Below are positions 45,857 through 54,603 of a stretch of DNA of 64,000 nt, piece after piece. Origin of the DNA: Bacillus sp. B15-48 (lineage in GTDB: Bacteria; Bacillota; Bacilli; Bacillales; Cytobacillaceae); the NCBI RefSeq assembly GCF_016879755.1, contig NZ_WOFU01000008.1, forward strand, positions 62,001-126,000, given 5' to 3'. Numbering within the stretch: the stretch's first letter is position 1; each line of letters starts with the position of its first letter. A program made the translations under genes and the position numbers. The notes beneath the pieces were generated by a model, which did not search any database, was not told where the DNA came from, and worked only from the letters and a program-made list of their open reading frames with translations.

Positions 45857-47125
45857 ATGGGTATTATCCATGAATTGGTGAAGGATATTCCAGTTCCGAA
45901 AATGATAAAAGTAAAGCAGCATTTTGACGATAGTAAAATTGAAAACTTCGAAGCAGTGTTGCAAGAAAAGCTTCGAGTTGAAAAAATCAAAGAAAAGATT
46001 CGCCCTGGGATGTCGATTGCAGTTGCGGTTGGCAGTCGTGGAGTTGACCGATTAGTCGATATGACTAGAGAAACGGTGAGCTTTTTGAAAGAATTAGGCG
46101 CAAATCCATTCATTGTTCCTAGTATGGGCAGCCACGGCGGGGCAACGGCTCAGGGGCAAATTGATGTTTTAGCACATCTTGGGGTAACAGAAGACAGTGT
46201 CGGTGCAGAAATCCGTTCTTCAATGGAAGTCATTAAAGTTGGCGAATTAGAAAATGGACTCCCAGTCTATATTGATAAACTTGCATCCGAAGCGGATGGT
46301 ATCGTCGTCATAAACCGGGTAAAACCACATACTGCTTTCCGCGGCCGTGTAGAAAGTGGCATCATGAAGATGATTAGCATTGGCTTAGGAAAGCAAAAGG
46401 GAGCAGAGGCTTGCCATCAGCTAGGGTTTAAATACATGGCTGAACATGTTCCAGCGATGGCAAAAATGATCATTGATAAATACCCGATTTTATTTGGGGT
46501 TGCTACAGTTGAGAATGCGTTCGATAAAGTAGCCGTCGTGGATGTTCTTGCTACAGAAGAAATCGAAGAAAAAGAGGTTGAGCTGCAAGCGAAGGCAAAA
46601 GAACTTTTGCCGAAACTGTTCTTTGATAAAATTGATGTTCTTGTCATCGATCAAATTGGAAAGAATATTAGTGGAGATGGGATGGATCCAAACATCACAG
46701 GGCGTTATCCTACTCCTTATGCGCACGGCGGACCTGATGTAACAAAAATGGTTGTTTTAGATTTAACAGAAGAGACAGAAGGAAATGCAAATGGGGTTGG
46801 AACGGCTGATTTCACAACGCAACGATTAGTGGATAAAATGGATCGTGAAACGACTTATGCGAATGGTTTAACATCAACCGTTGTCGCGCCAACGAAAATT
46901 GCAACCACATTAGCAAATGACAAAGAGGCCATCCAGGCTGCAATTAAAACGAGCAATATTCTTAATTTTACTGATGTTAAGATGGTTCGCATTAAAAATA
47001 CGCTTGTATTGAGTGAAATCGAGGTATCAGAAGCGTTGCTAGATTATGTGAAAGACCATCCAAATCTAGAAATCATTAAAGAACAAACTGAAATTCAATT
47101 TGACGAAAAAAATAACTTATTCTAA
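45857..47125 (+). CDS. LarA-superfamily nickel-pincer racemase/epimerase homologue
   Basis: A 422-residue protein of the lactate racemase (DUF2088) superfamily, which uses the nickel-pincer nucleotide made by LarB, LarC and LarE. Conserved blocks are SMGSHGGATAQGQIDVL and, as likely metal/cofactor region, INRVKPHTAFRGRVESGIMK, SIGLGKQKGAEACH. It is clearly not ordinary LarA: sequence and neighbours (SDR, gluconokinase) point to a sugar-acid substrate, and a gluconate epimerase is known among LarA homologues as far as I recall. The substrate is inferred. GGAGG precedes the ATG. Confidence 0.86.
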   Translation: MGIIHELVKDIPVPKMIKVKQHFDDSKIENFEAVLQEKLRVEKIKEKIRPGMSIAVAVGSRGVDRLVDMTRETVSFLKELGANPFIVPSMGSHGGATAQGQIDVLAHLGVTEDSVGAEIRSSMEVIKVGELENGLPVYIDKLASEADGIVVINRVKPHTAFRGRVESGIMKMISIGLGKQKGAEACHQLGFKYMAEHVPAMAKMIIDKYPILFGVATVENAFDKVAVVDVLATEEIEEKEVELQAKAKELLPKLFFDKIDVLVIDQIGKNISGDGMDPNITGRYPTPYAHGGPDVTKMVVLDLTEETEGNANGVGTADFTTQRLVDKMDRETTYANGLTSTVVAPTKIATTLANDKEAIQAAIKTSNILNFTDVKMVRIKNTLVLSEIEVSEALLDYVKDHPNLEIIKEQTEIQFDEKNNLF

Positions 47126-47143
47126 TTTAAAGGAGCTCTAAAA

Positions 47144-47914
47144 ATGAATTCATTATTTGATCTATCTGGTAAGACAGTAGTAGCAATTGGCGGAAACAGT
47201 GTACTTGGATCAGCAATGGTGAAAGGTATGGCTGCTCATGGTGCGCAAATTGCCGTTGTTGGACGTAATCTTGAAAAAGCAGATCAAGTAGCCCAGGAGA
47301 TTGTCCAAGAGGGTGGAAAAGCAAAAGCTTTTCAAGCGGATGTCATTTCAAGAGAGGCATTGGAAAAAGCAGCAGATGAAATCGTGCAGTGGGCAGGTGG
47401 ATTTGATGTGTTATTAAATGCCCCTGGGAAAAATAGCAATACACCGTTCTTTGAATTGAAAGACGAAGAGTGGGATGATATCATGGAAGTTAATTTAAAA
47501 GGCATGTTTGTTACTTGCCAAATCTTTGCGAAGCGATTGATTGATCAAGGTAAAAAAGGCAGTATCATTAATATTTCATCTGTTTCTTCAACTACGCCAC
47601 TGTCAAAAGTATTTACATATTCAGTTTCTAAAGCGGGAGTAAATAGCATGACACAATATCTTGCAAAAGAGCTTGCTCCACATGGTATTCGTGTTAACGC
47701 GATTATTCCAGGTTTCTTCCCAGCTGAACAAAACAGAAAAATCTTAAATCCAGATCGTATCCAATCAATCATGAACCATACTCCAATGAATCGTTTTGGT
47801 GAAGCAGAAGAACTTCAAGGAGCAGCTGTATTCCTAGCTTCTGAAAAAGCTTCTAGTTTTGTAACTGGTGCATTGCTTCGTGTAGATGGCGGCTTTGGGT
47901 CACAAACCATTTAA
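47144..47914 (+). CDS. SDR-family oxidoreductase (sugar-acid dehydrogenase-like)
   Basis: A 256-residue classical short-chain dehydrogenase. The cofactor loop is GGNSVLGSAM (a variant of TGxxxGxG). It has NAPGKNS, catalytic Ser in NISSVSS and the YSVSK Tyr-Lys pair, and the GGFGSQ end. It resembles gluconate 5-dehydrogenase and mannonate dehydrogenase-type enzymes. It starts 19 bases after the LarA homologue with an AAGGAG site, so they are co-transcribed and probably act on the same sugar acid. NAD or NADP preference is not clear (GRN after strand two favours NADP). Confidence 0.85.
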   Translation: MNSLFDLSGKTVVAIGGNSVLGSAMVKGMAAHGAQIAVVGRNLEKADQVAQEIVQEGGKAKAFQADVISREALEKAADEIVQWAGGFDVLLNAPGKNSNTPFFELKDEEWDDIMEVNLKGMFVTCQIFAKRLIDQGKKGSIINISSVSSTTPLSKVFTYSVSKAGVNSMTQYLAKELAPHGIRVNAIIPGFFPAEQNRKILNPDRIQSIMNHTPMNRFGEAEELQGAAVFLASEKASSFVTGALLRVDGGFGSQTI

Positions 47915-47938
47915 GATGTAAGTTTGGGAGGGGACGGC

Positions 47939-48784
47939 ATGATTATAGAAAAATATTCTAAATTACAGGAGATTCTCCGGGAAATGGAAACGGTAGTCGT
48001 AGCATTTTCAGGTGGTGTTGACAGCACCTTTTTATTAAAGGTGGCTGTTGATACTTTAGGTTATGATTACGTTTTAGCCGTTACCGCAGACTCGGAAACC
48101 TACCCTTCAAGTGAGCTATTAGCGGCAAAGGAATTAGCGAAGCGAATTGGTGCGAAGCATCAAGTAATTGAGACATCTGAACTTGCGATTCCTGGTTATA
48201 CTGAAAACGATCAAAATCGTTGCTATTTCTGTAAAAGCAGTCTTTTTGACCACTTAGTTCCAATCATGGAAGAACGAGGATTTAACAATGTTATTTATGG
48301 TGTCATTGCGGATGATATGAATGAATTTCGCCCAGGGATGAAAGCAGCAAAAGAACAAGGAGTCCGCGGCCCACTTCAAGAAGCGAATCTCTTTAAAGAA
48401 GAAATTAGGGAATTGTCACGTGAATTTGATTTGCCTACTTGGAATAAACCATCTTTTGCTTGTCTATCATCGCGGATTGCTTATGGTGAAAAAATAACAA
48501 TCGATAAGTTAACAAAAGTAGATAAAGCTGAAGCTTATTTAAAGTCTTTATCGATTCGACAAGTGCGTGTTCGAACCCACGATGAGATAGCGAGAATAGA
48601 AGTGGAAAAAACTGACATGCCGCTTGTGCTGCAGCACCATGAGGAAATTTCCAAAAAGTTGCAGCAATTCGGCTATAAATATGTTTCCCTTGATTTGGTA
48701 GGCTATCAAAGCGGGAGCATGAATAAAGCTCTACAATTTAGTGATAAGGACGATTTGAAATCATGGCAAAAAACTATATCTTAG
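47939..48784 (+). CDS. larE: LarE sacrificial sulfur transferase
   Basis: A 281-residue PP-loop enzyme that inserts sulfur into the pincer nucleotide precursor. The ATP loop is SGGVDST (from Ser24). The cysteine in PSFACLSSR (Cys175) corresponds to the sacrificial cysteine of the Lactobacillus plantarum enzyme (176). A CxxC pair (Cys95, Cys98 in RCYFCK) adds two further cysteines; such three-cysteine LarE proteins may carry an iron-sulfur cluster instead, which is inference. GGGAGGGG precedes ATG 47939. Its end overlaps the kinase gene. Confidence 0.93.
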   Translation: MIIEKYSKLQEILREMETVVVAFSGGVDSTFLLKVAVDTLGYDYVLAVTADSETYPSSELLAAKELAKRIGAKHQVIETSELAIPGYTENDQNRCYFCKSSLFDHLVPIMEERGFNNVIYGVIADDMNEFRPGMKAAKEQGVRGPLQEANLFKEEIRELSREFDLPTWNKPSFACLSSRIAYGEKITIDKLTKVDKAEAYLKSLSIRQVRVRTHDEIARIEVEKTDMPLVLQHHEEISKKLQQFGYKYVSLDLVGYQSGSMNKALQFSDKDDLKSWQKTIS

Positions 48785-50238
48785 GACTTGATATTGGTAC
48801 AACAAGTGTGAAAGTTGTTGTCTTTCATTTAAATGGGAAAGTAGCTGCAGAACATGAGGAGTTAATTACTTCATATTTTCCTGAACAGGGATGGGTGGAA
48901 CAGGATCCTGAAGAAATCTTTCAAGCCACTTTAATAGCCATTAAAGAAGGGATTAATAAATCAGGAGTAAGTTCCAGCGGACTTGTGGGGATTGGCTTTT
49001 CAAGTGCGATGCATTCTCTTATTTGTGCGGATGAAAATGGTCAGCCGTTGTCACGTGCAATTATTTGGTCTGATGGCAGAAGCAGTGAGCAAGCTGAAAG
49101 GATTAAAAAATCTGAAGGCGAAGCGATTTATGCGAAGACCGGGACACCGATTCATCCAATGTCACCATTTGTGAAGCTATTATGGATGAAAGAAACCGAT
49201 TATGAACCGTACAAAAAGGCGGCATACTTTTTCTCAATAAAAGAGTATATCCTTTATAAATGGTACGGTAAGCGGGTCATCGACTATGGAATGGCTTCGG
49301 CAACAGGCTTGTTCAATGGAACGACGTTGCAATGGGAAGCGAGTGCCCTTGACATTGTTCAAGTGGATGCAAATAAACTATCAAAACCAGTCCCACCAAC
49401 AGAACTCCTTCGTGGAATTCAAGAGGAATACGCTCAGCAAATGGGTATTTCAGCGGAACTGCCTCTCTCTGTCGGCTCAGCAGATGGGCAATTAGCGAAT
49501 CTCGGAATCGGTGCGATTCTCCCGGGGGAAGTGGTCGTAACGGTTGGAACGAGTGGAGCGGTTAGACAATGGACGGGTGGGTTTCAAACGGATACTCAAC
49601 AAGAAACGTTTAGTTACCGATTCTCAGAAGCTACTTCGATCGTAGGCGGACCAACGAATAATGGCGGCATTGCCCTTGAATGGTTGAAGGGAGTTTTAAA
49701 CGACCAAGGTCCATATGATGAGTTCACGGCAACAGCAGAAAAGGCACCTATCGGTTCAGAAGGAATGGTGTTTCTCCCTTATGTGAATGGAGAACGAGCA
49801 CCTCTCTGGAATCAGAAAGCAAAGGGAACGTTCTTCGGAATGACGATAGGTCATCAAAAGGAACATTTTGTGCGTGCCGTACTGGAAGGAATCAGTTTTA
49901 ATCTCTATCAAATAAACCAAGCGCTTGAGCGATTGGCTGGAGAAACGGAAAAGATTTATGTAAATGGTGGCTTAGCTCGCTCCCCGTTATGGCTTCAGAT
50001 GATGGCAGATATTTTCGGAAAACCAATTTATGTTCCTGAAAGTCATCATAGTGCAGCATGGGGAGCAGCTTGGACTGCATTAGTGGCGATGGGTGAAGTC
50101 TCGTCGTTTGAAGAAATAAAAAAGAACATCCCGATGCAGGGAAGCGTGATGCCAAATGAAGAAAACCATCGACTGTATCAAGAGGTTTATGAAAAATATG
50201 CTCGTTTGGCAAAGGATTTATCCGTTTATTACAAGTAA
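48763..50238 (+). CDS. gntK: Gluconokinase-type FGGY kinase
   Basis: A 491-residue FGGY-family sugar kinase: N-terminal LGLDIGTTSVKVVVF phosphate loop, GIGFSSAMHSL, WSDGRSSEQA, catalytic-region GSADGQLANLGIGA, GTSGAVR, and C-terminal FGGY-like YVNGGLARSPLWLQMMADIF. It most resembles gluconate kinases (GntK), giving 6-phosphogluconate for GndA. The ATG lies 22 bases inside the larE end, with AAGGA upstream. Gluconate is the likeliest substrate, but xylulose-type kinases share the fold. Confidence 0.86.
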   Translation: MAKNYILGLDIGTTSVKVVVFHLNGKVAAEHEELITSYFPEQGWVEQDPEEIFQATLIAIKEGINKSGVSSSGLVGIGFSSAMHSLICADENGQPLSRAIIWSDGRSSEQAERIKKSEGEAIYAKTGTPIHPMSPFVKLLWMKETDYEPYKKAAYFFSIKEYILYKWYGKRVIDYGMASATGLFNGTTLQWEASALDIVQVDANKLSKPVPPTELLRGIQEEYAQQMGISAELPLSVGSADGQLANLGIGAILPGEVVVTVGTSGAVRQWTGGFQTDTQQETFSYRFSEATSIVGGPTNNGGIALEWLKGVLNDQGPYDEFTATAEKAPIGSEGMVFLPYVNGERAPLWNQKAKGTFFGMTIGHQKEHFVRAVLEGISFNLYQINQALERLAGETEKIYVNGGLARSPLWLQMMADIFGKPIYVPESHHSAAWGAAWTALVAMGEVSSFEEIKKNIPMQGSVMPNEENHRLYQEVYEKYARLAKDLSVYYK

Positions 50239-50460
50239 AGCGGGCAAATCAGCGAACGTATTTCATATGAAGAAGGAAAAGTAGTATTCTTTTCCTAATT
50301 AGCTCTAGCGCCCTGCGGATTGTAGACTTCGCTAAAAGGGCGCTTGTGCTTTGATTAGGGAATTGAAAGAAGGTATAGGCGACTATGCCTCTGTTTTTAC
50401 ATAAGGCTTACAAAATAACGAATTTCGTAAATAGACTTGGAGAGTAAGGGTGGTACATAC
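50239..50460 (+). promoter_or_regulatory. 222-base leader with several hairpins before larB
   Basis: Non-coding gap inside the operon with three candidate hairpins: AGGAAAA/TTTTCCT (about 50272-50297), AGCGCCCT/AGGGCGCT (50308-50345) and AGGC-GACTAT-GCCT followed by TGTTTTT (about 50376-50399). The last resembles a terminator, so larB and larC may be separately controlled. I do not recognise a known riboswitch here. Confidence 0.45.
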
Positions 50461-51216
50461 GTGATTGAAAAAATTCTTGAACAAGTCCAAAATGGGACCC
50501 TTAATATTGCCGAAGCGAAAGAGAAGTTGGCCACATATGAAAATTTAGGATTTGTAAAAATTGACCACCATCGAAAAAAAAGAGTAGGATTTCCGGAGAT
50601 TGTTTTTGGAGAAGGGAAAACAGCAGAACAAATCCTAGCCATTGTTCAATCGTTAAAAAAACGGAATAATTCTGTGCTTGTAACGCGAATATCATCTGAT
50701 AAAGCGAGATATATTCGCGATGAATACCCTGAATTTCAATATCATGAATCTGCAAGAATATTAGCATGGAGAAATGAAAGCCACCTCGAAAAAAAAATGG
50801 CTGGGTATATCGCTGTAGTCTGTGCTGGAACGTCTGATTTGCCTGTTGCCGAAGAGGCAGCAGTAACGGCTGAGACACTCGGTTGCAATGTAAAAAGGAT
50901 TTATGATGTTGGGGTAGCAGGGTTGCATCGCTTGCTTGATAATATAGAGGAAATCCAGAAGGCAACTGCAACTGTAGTTGTGGCCGGAATGGAGGGAGCA
51001 CTACCAAGTGTTGTTGGCGGTTTAATTGCGAATCCAATTATCGCAGTCCCAACTAGTGTTGGATATGGAGCTAATTTTAACGGATTGTCCGCCCTGCTTA
51101 CAATGCTCAATTCCTGTGCTTCTGGAATTAGCGTTGTCAACATTGATAACGGCTTTGGTGCCGCCTACAATGCAGCAATCATTAATCAAATGGTTTGTAA
51201 GGGAGCAGAACAATAA
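50461..51216 (+). CDS. larB: LarB pyridinium carboxylase
   Basis: A 251-residue protein. The C-terminal PurE-like half (about 110-250) has VCAGTSDLPVAEEAAVTAE and VVAGMEGALPSVVGGL, PTSVGYGA and NGFGAAY. LarB carboxylates and hydrolyses nicotinic acid adenine dinucleotide, the first step of nickel-pincer cofactor synthesis. The start is GTG 50461 after GGGTGG; an upstream in-frame start at 50437 is less well placed. The stop overlaps the larC1 ATG by one base (TAATG). Confidence 0.94.
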   Translation: MIEKILEQVQNGTLNIAEAKEKLATYENLGFVKIDHHRKKRVGFPEIVFGEGKTAEQILAIVQSLKKRNNSVLVTRISSDKARYIRDEYPEFQYHESARILAWRNESHLEKKMAGYIAVVCAGTSDLPVAEEAAVTAETLGCNVKRIYDVGVAGLHRLLDNIEEIQKATATVVVAGMEGALPSVVGGLIANPIIAVPTSVGYGANFNGLSALLTMLNSCASGISVVNIDNGFGAAYNAAIINQMVCKGAEQ

Positions 51217-52184
51217 TGAGCATACTTTATTTTGATTGCTTTTCTGGAATTAGTGGAGATATGGTAATCGGTGCGTTAATTCATGCCGGTGCTAACCCTG
51301 TTAAGATGGAAAAGGAGCTTAAGAAATTAAAAATTGAAGAGGAATACGAGCTTAAGTGGCGATCTGACAATAAAAATGGAATTACTGGCGTAAAATTTGA
51401 TGTAGCCCTGACAGAGAATGCTGGTCAAACAACCCATCAACACAGCCATGATCATGACCATCACCATGATCACGCCCATCAGCACAGCCATAATCATGAC
51501 CATCACCATGATCACGCCCATCAGCACAGCCATGATCATGACCATCACCATGGCCACGCCCATCAGCACAGCCATGATCATGACCATCACCATGGCCACG
51601 CCCATCAACATAGCCATGATCACGACCACCACCATGACCACGCTCATCAACATAGTCATGACCATCATCACCATGGTCAACGCAATTATCAAGAAATCGT
51701 TCAGTTAATTGAAGCTGCTGATTTTTCCACATCTGTAAAAGAAAGAGCGCTCAAAATTTTCAAAAAAATTGGTGAAGCGGAAGGGCGGATTCATGGAATT
51801 CCCTTGGAAAAAGTTCATTTTCACGAAGTGGGGGCCGTTGATTCAATTATTGATATTATCGGTGCTGTCCTCTTAATCGAGCAGCTTGACATTACGTCAA
51901 TTAAATCATCCCCAATCCCTGTAGGATTGGGGAAAATTAACATTGACCATGGAATTTATCCTGTACCTGCCCCAGCTACTTTAGAAATTTTGAAAAATGT
52001 GCCCATTTACGGAGGGGAAATTCGTGGGGAATTAACAACTCCAACTGGTGCTGCGATTGTAGCCGTGCTTACAGATGAATATACATCGATTCCTGCGATG
52101 CAGGTTCAAGCTGTTGGCTATGGTGCCGGAACAAAAACATTTAAACAGCATCCAAATATGCTTCGAGTCATTATTGGTAATTAA
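51216..52184 (+). CDS. larC1: LarC1 nickel-insertion protein with His-rich insert
   Basis: A 322-residue N-terminal part of LarC, the cyclometallase that inserts nickel into the pincer nucleotide. It starts YFDCFSGISGDMVIGALI, and has IPLEKVHFHEVGAVDSIIDIIG, PVPAPATLEIL and the end GYGAGTKTF...PNMLRVIIG. Residues about 74-153 are a tandem HQHSHDHDHHHDHA insert with around 47 histidines, plausibly a nickel store. Translation ends with TAA; LarC2 is encoded as a separate frame. Confidence 0.93.
   Translation: MSILYFDCFSGISGDMVIGALIHAGANPVKMEKELKKLKIEEEYELKWRSDNKNGITGVKFDVALTENAGQTTHQHSHDHDHHHDHAHQHSHNHDHHHDHAHQHSHDHDHHHGHAHQHSHDHDHHHGHAHQHSHDHDHHHDHAHQHSHDHHHHGQRNYQEIVQLIEAADFSTSVKERALKIFKKIGEAEGRIHGIPLEKVHFHEVGAVDSIIDIIGAVLLIEQLDITSIKSSPIPVGLGKINIDHGIYPVPAPATLEILKNVPIYGGEIRGELTTPTGAAIVAVLTDEYTSIPAMQVQAVGYGAGTKTFKQHPNMLRVIIGN
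51435..51675 (+). repeat. 42-bp tandem repeat coding the His-rich insert
   Basis: Five full copies and one partial copy of a 42-base unit (14 codons, eight of them His) inside larC1. Copies differ by a few bases (D/G and D/N changes), and the opposite strand is open as a side effect. Copy number is likely to vary among strains. Confidence 0.9.
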
Positions 52185-52217
52185 GTAGAAACAGGTTAAA
52201 TGAAAGGAGTGGGCTTT

Positions 52218-52709
52218 TTGAATCCATCCCATCCTCCCAATCATGAACATGTAGATGAACAGATGATCAAAATGGAAGTGAACCTAGATAATATGTCTGG
52301 AGAATGGCTAGGCTATGTGATGGACTTATTATTTGAGGCAGGAGCGAATGACGTCTATTATACACCGATTTATATGAAAAAAAATCGCCCAGCTATTCTT
52401 TTGCAACTATTATGTTCTGTTTCAAAACTTTCGAAAATGAAGGAAATCCTTTTTAAAGAAACAACAACGTTAGGAGTTCGCTATTATCCGTTAACCGTTC
52501 ATCGGTTAGCAAGAAATTTTGTCGACATCCCGACAAAGTGGGGAAATGTGACCGTCAAGGAAGGTTTATATGAGGGTGAAGTCATTCAGAAATCGCCTGA
52601 ATATGAGGAATGTCGTACAATTGCCCAGCAACACCGCCTGCCTTTAAAGAGCGTCTATGAAGAAGTCTGGGAAGGTTATCATCATTTAAAAGGGGAAAAA
52701 GAATCATGA
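52218..52709 (+). CDS. larC2: LarC2, C-terminal part of LarC
   Basis: A 163-residue protein corresponding to the C-terminal half of LarC: MIKMEVNLDNMSGEWLGYVM, LFEAGANDVYYTPIYMKKNRP, LFKETTTLGVRYYPLTVHRL. It lies in the same frame as larC1, but two in-frame stops (52182 and 52197) stand between them, and it has its own AAAGGAGTG site before TTG 52218 (ATG 52200 is an alternative). So it is a distinct protein, not the product of a frameshift as in Lactobacillus plantarum. Confidence 0.9.
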   Translation: MNPSHPPNHEHVDEQMIKMEVNLDNMSGEWLGYVMDLLFEAGANDVYYTPIYMKKNRPAILLQLLCSVSKLSKMKEILFKETTTLGVRYYPLTVHRLARNFVDIPTKWGNVTVKEGLYEGEVIQKSPEYEECRTIAQQHRLPLKSVYEEVWEGYHHLKGEKES

Positions 52710-52745
52710 ACGACTCACTTTGTGTATCGTTCATGATTCTTTTGT
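52700..52745 (+). terminator. Terminator of the lar operon
   Basis: GAATCATGAACGA pairs perfectly with TCGTTCATGATTC, then TTTTG. It overlaps the larC2 stop. Confidence 0.88.
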
Positions 52746-52778
52746 GTGGAGAGAAAATTTTCAATACTTAAGGTACAA

Positions 52779-53666
52779 TCATAGCTGTTTTTCTTCAGCC
52801 AGTTTAATAAATAATTTTGCAACAAGCGACAATGTTTTCTGGTGATTGTAAACAAGGTAAAAATAACGTTCGTCATCAAAACCTTCGATCTCGTACGTAT
52901 TTATTGCATCACTATTATAATGGTCAGTGGCAACAATTTCAGAAATGATGGCAATGCCAATCCCTTGTTTAACAAATTGCATTAAACTCTGGCTGGAATC
53001 CGTATAGGCAATGACATTTAATCGATCTTTTGCAATCTTATTTTTCCTTAAAAGTCTTTCTAATAGCGCGTTTGTACCAGAATCAGCATTTCTCATAATG
53101 AAAGGATATTTTAAAAGGTCATGAATGCTAATAGGGTTACACATTTCAAGTGTGCCCGCAGTAATAAGCACTAAATGATCTTTTAAAAGCGGGATATAAT
53201 GAAGTTTTTCATTTTCGTATTTGTTGCCGATAATCCCGAAATCAACGAGTCCGTTTTGAACCTTTTCTGCGACTTTTTTTGAGGAGGACTCACTTATTTG
53301 AAAGGTCACATGGGGATAGTCCGCTCGAAACTTATCAATCATTTGCGGAACCATATATTGACCAGGAACAGAACTAGCGCCAATTCGAATCATTCCGCGG
53401 AGCTCTGTCATACTCTTATTTAAATCGACCATTGCTTCGTCTCTCAATAACAATAATTGCTGTGCCCAATAGAATAGCCTTTCGCCATATGGCGTGAGTA
53501 CACTTTCTCTGCCGACACGGTCAAATAATTTTCCGTTCAATGCTTTTTCTAGTGCATTGATATGTGCGCTAACGGTCGACTGACTTAAAAACACTTCTTC
53601 AGCAGCTTTTGAAAAACTTTTATTTTCGACAACTTTTGTGAACACAAATAATTGATGTAAATCCAA
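52779..53666 (-). CDS. LysR-family transcriptional regulator
   Basis: A 295-residue LTTR: HTH MDLHQLFVFTKVVENKSFSK, AAEEVFLSQSTVSAHINALE, and a C-terminal periplasmic-binding-like effector domain (IRIGASSVPGQYMVPQMIDKF, FGIIGNKYENEKL). The effector domain resembles CysB/CysL-type regulators of sulfur or selenium metabolism. It is convergent with the lar operon, so a link to it is not implied by orientation. The target and ligand are unknown. Confidence 0.85.
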   Translation of the reverse strand: MDLHQLFVFTKVVENKSFSKAAEEVFLSQSTVSAHINALEKALNGKLFDRVGRESVLTPYGERLFYWAQQLLLLRDEAMVDLNKSMTELRGMIRIGASSVPGQYMVPQMIDKFRADYPHVTFQISESSSKKVAEKVQNGLVDFGIIGNKYENEKLHYIPLLKDHLVLITAGTLEMCNPISIHDLLKYPFIMRNADSGTNALLERLLRKNKIAKDRLNVIAYTDSSQSLMQFVKQGIGIAIISEIVATDHYNSDAINTYEIEGFDDERYFYLVYNHQKTLSLVAKLFIKLAEEKQL

Positions 53667-54603
53667 AGGTTAAACCTCCATTGAAAAAAGCGATAAATTT
53701 ATATCTAAATAGTAGATTCTCCTATAGAATACCATTAATAAGTGACTGGCATAAAGTTTTTGTGAATAGGTTTTTAAGCTTAAATATTTTGATGCAAGGA
53801 AGTTAGAAAATGGAATCCAAAAAGCTAATATTAAGTCGTATGGTTTGGAAGTCTTTACCTTTGTTGCGATGTTTACTCTGCTAGGTGAATCAACTCCGGA
53901 AGTAAAGGAAGTGCTAGGTAATCAAGCATGTACCGCAGGCTAAAAAGTGATGAATTGTAATGATATAGTACAACAGGTTTACGTTGATGCTATTTGCCAC
54001 CGGAGAAGCACCAATCAGTGAAGTGGAGACTATAGAAGAATTGTAGGTAATTGCGGGCGTGATGGACTGGAATGACAGTAGAAGAACTATGTGCGACGTG
54101 GTCGCAGATACTGACCAAAAATAAATCAATACCGAGACGTTGGTTGAGGCTATGATGAGGCAAGTAGAGTTTAGCAATTCGTAGAAAATGGACAGATTGC
54201 TGAACAGCAAATGAAATGGATGTTGACTAATACCGAGACAAGGATGGCAACAATGATGAATCAAGGTTAGGTTGATCGAAAGAATGGCCGCACTAGTGAT
54301 GGCAATTTAACCATGTTGGCGGCAGAATCGAAAAAACATTATTGACCTAATGGTTAATAACAAAATGCCAACTATTTTAACACTGGGATAAGTTACTGGG
54401 GATTTTACAGAGAATGTTAAGGTGAAAAACATCGAAAAAATTGTGATTTTCCTCACAAAATAAAAACATTGTTACTATATTGGTCATTAAATATCAATAG
54501 TTTTTTCAATTCTAATTTGAATCCTATTTCGGGTGCTGTGTTACCATTATATATGAGAAATAATATGAATAATTAATGTCAACTCCAGAAAGGAGATACC
54601 TAA
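53667..54603. other. Gap with degenerate sequence
   Basis: No intact gene. In the plus direction, short open pieces such as ATGEAPISEVETIEEL and VIAGVMDWNDSRRTM, broken by stops between 53880 and 54330, look like a decayed coding region I cannot identify. The last 200 bases are AT-rich and hold the promoter region of the next gene. Confidence 0.4.

Noticed and set aside
50239-50460. Known cobalt/nickel riboswitch before larB
   Set aside because: Hairpins are present, but I could not match the conserved core of the known Ni/Co riboswitch, so it is listed only as a structured leader.
51327-51732. Long open frames opposite larC1 encoding Met/Val-rich or Asp/Gly/His-rich repeats
   Set aside because: They are antisense shadows of the His-codon repeat, with no start signals; larC1 is the real gene.
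53914-54264. 116-codon minus-strand frame in the degenerate gap
   Set aside because: The Cys/His/Ile-rich translation looks like the antisense of a decayed coding region and has no start signal or neighbours to support it.
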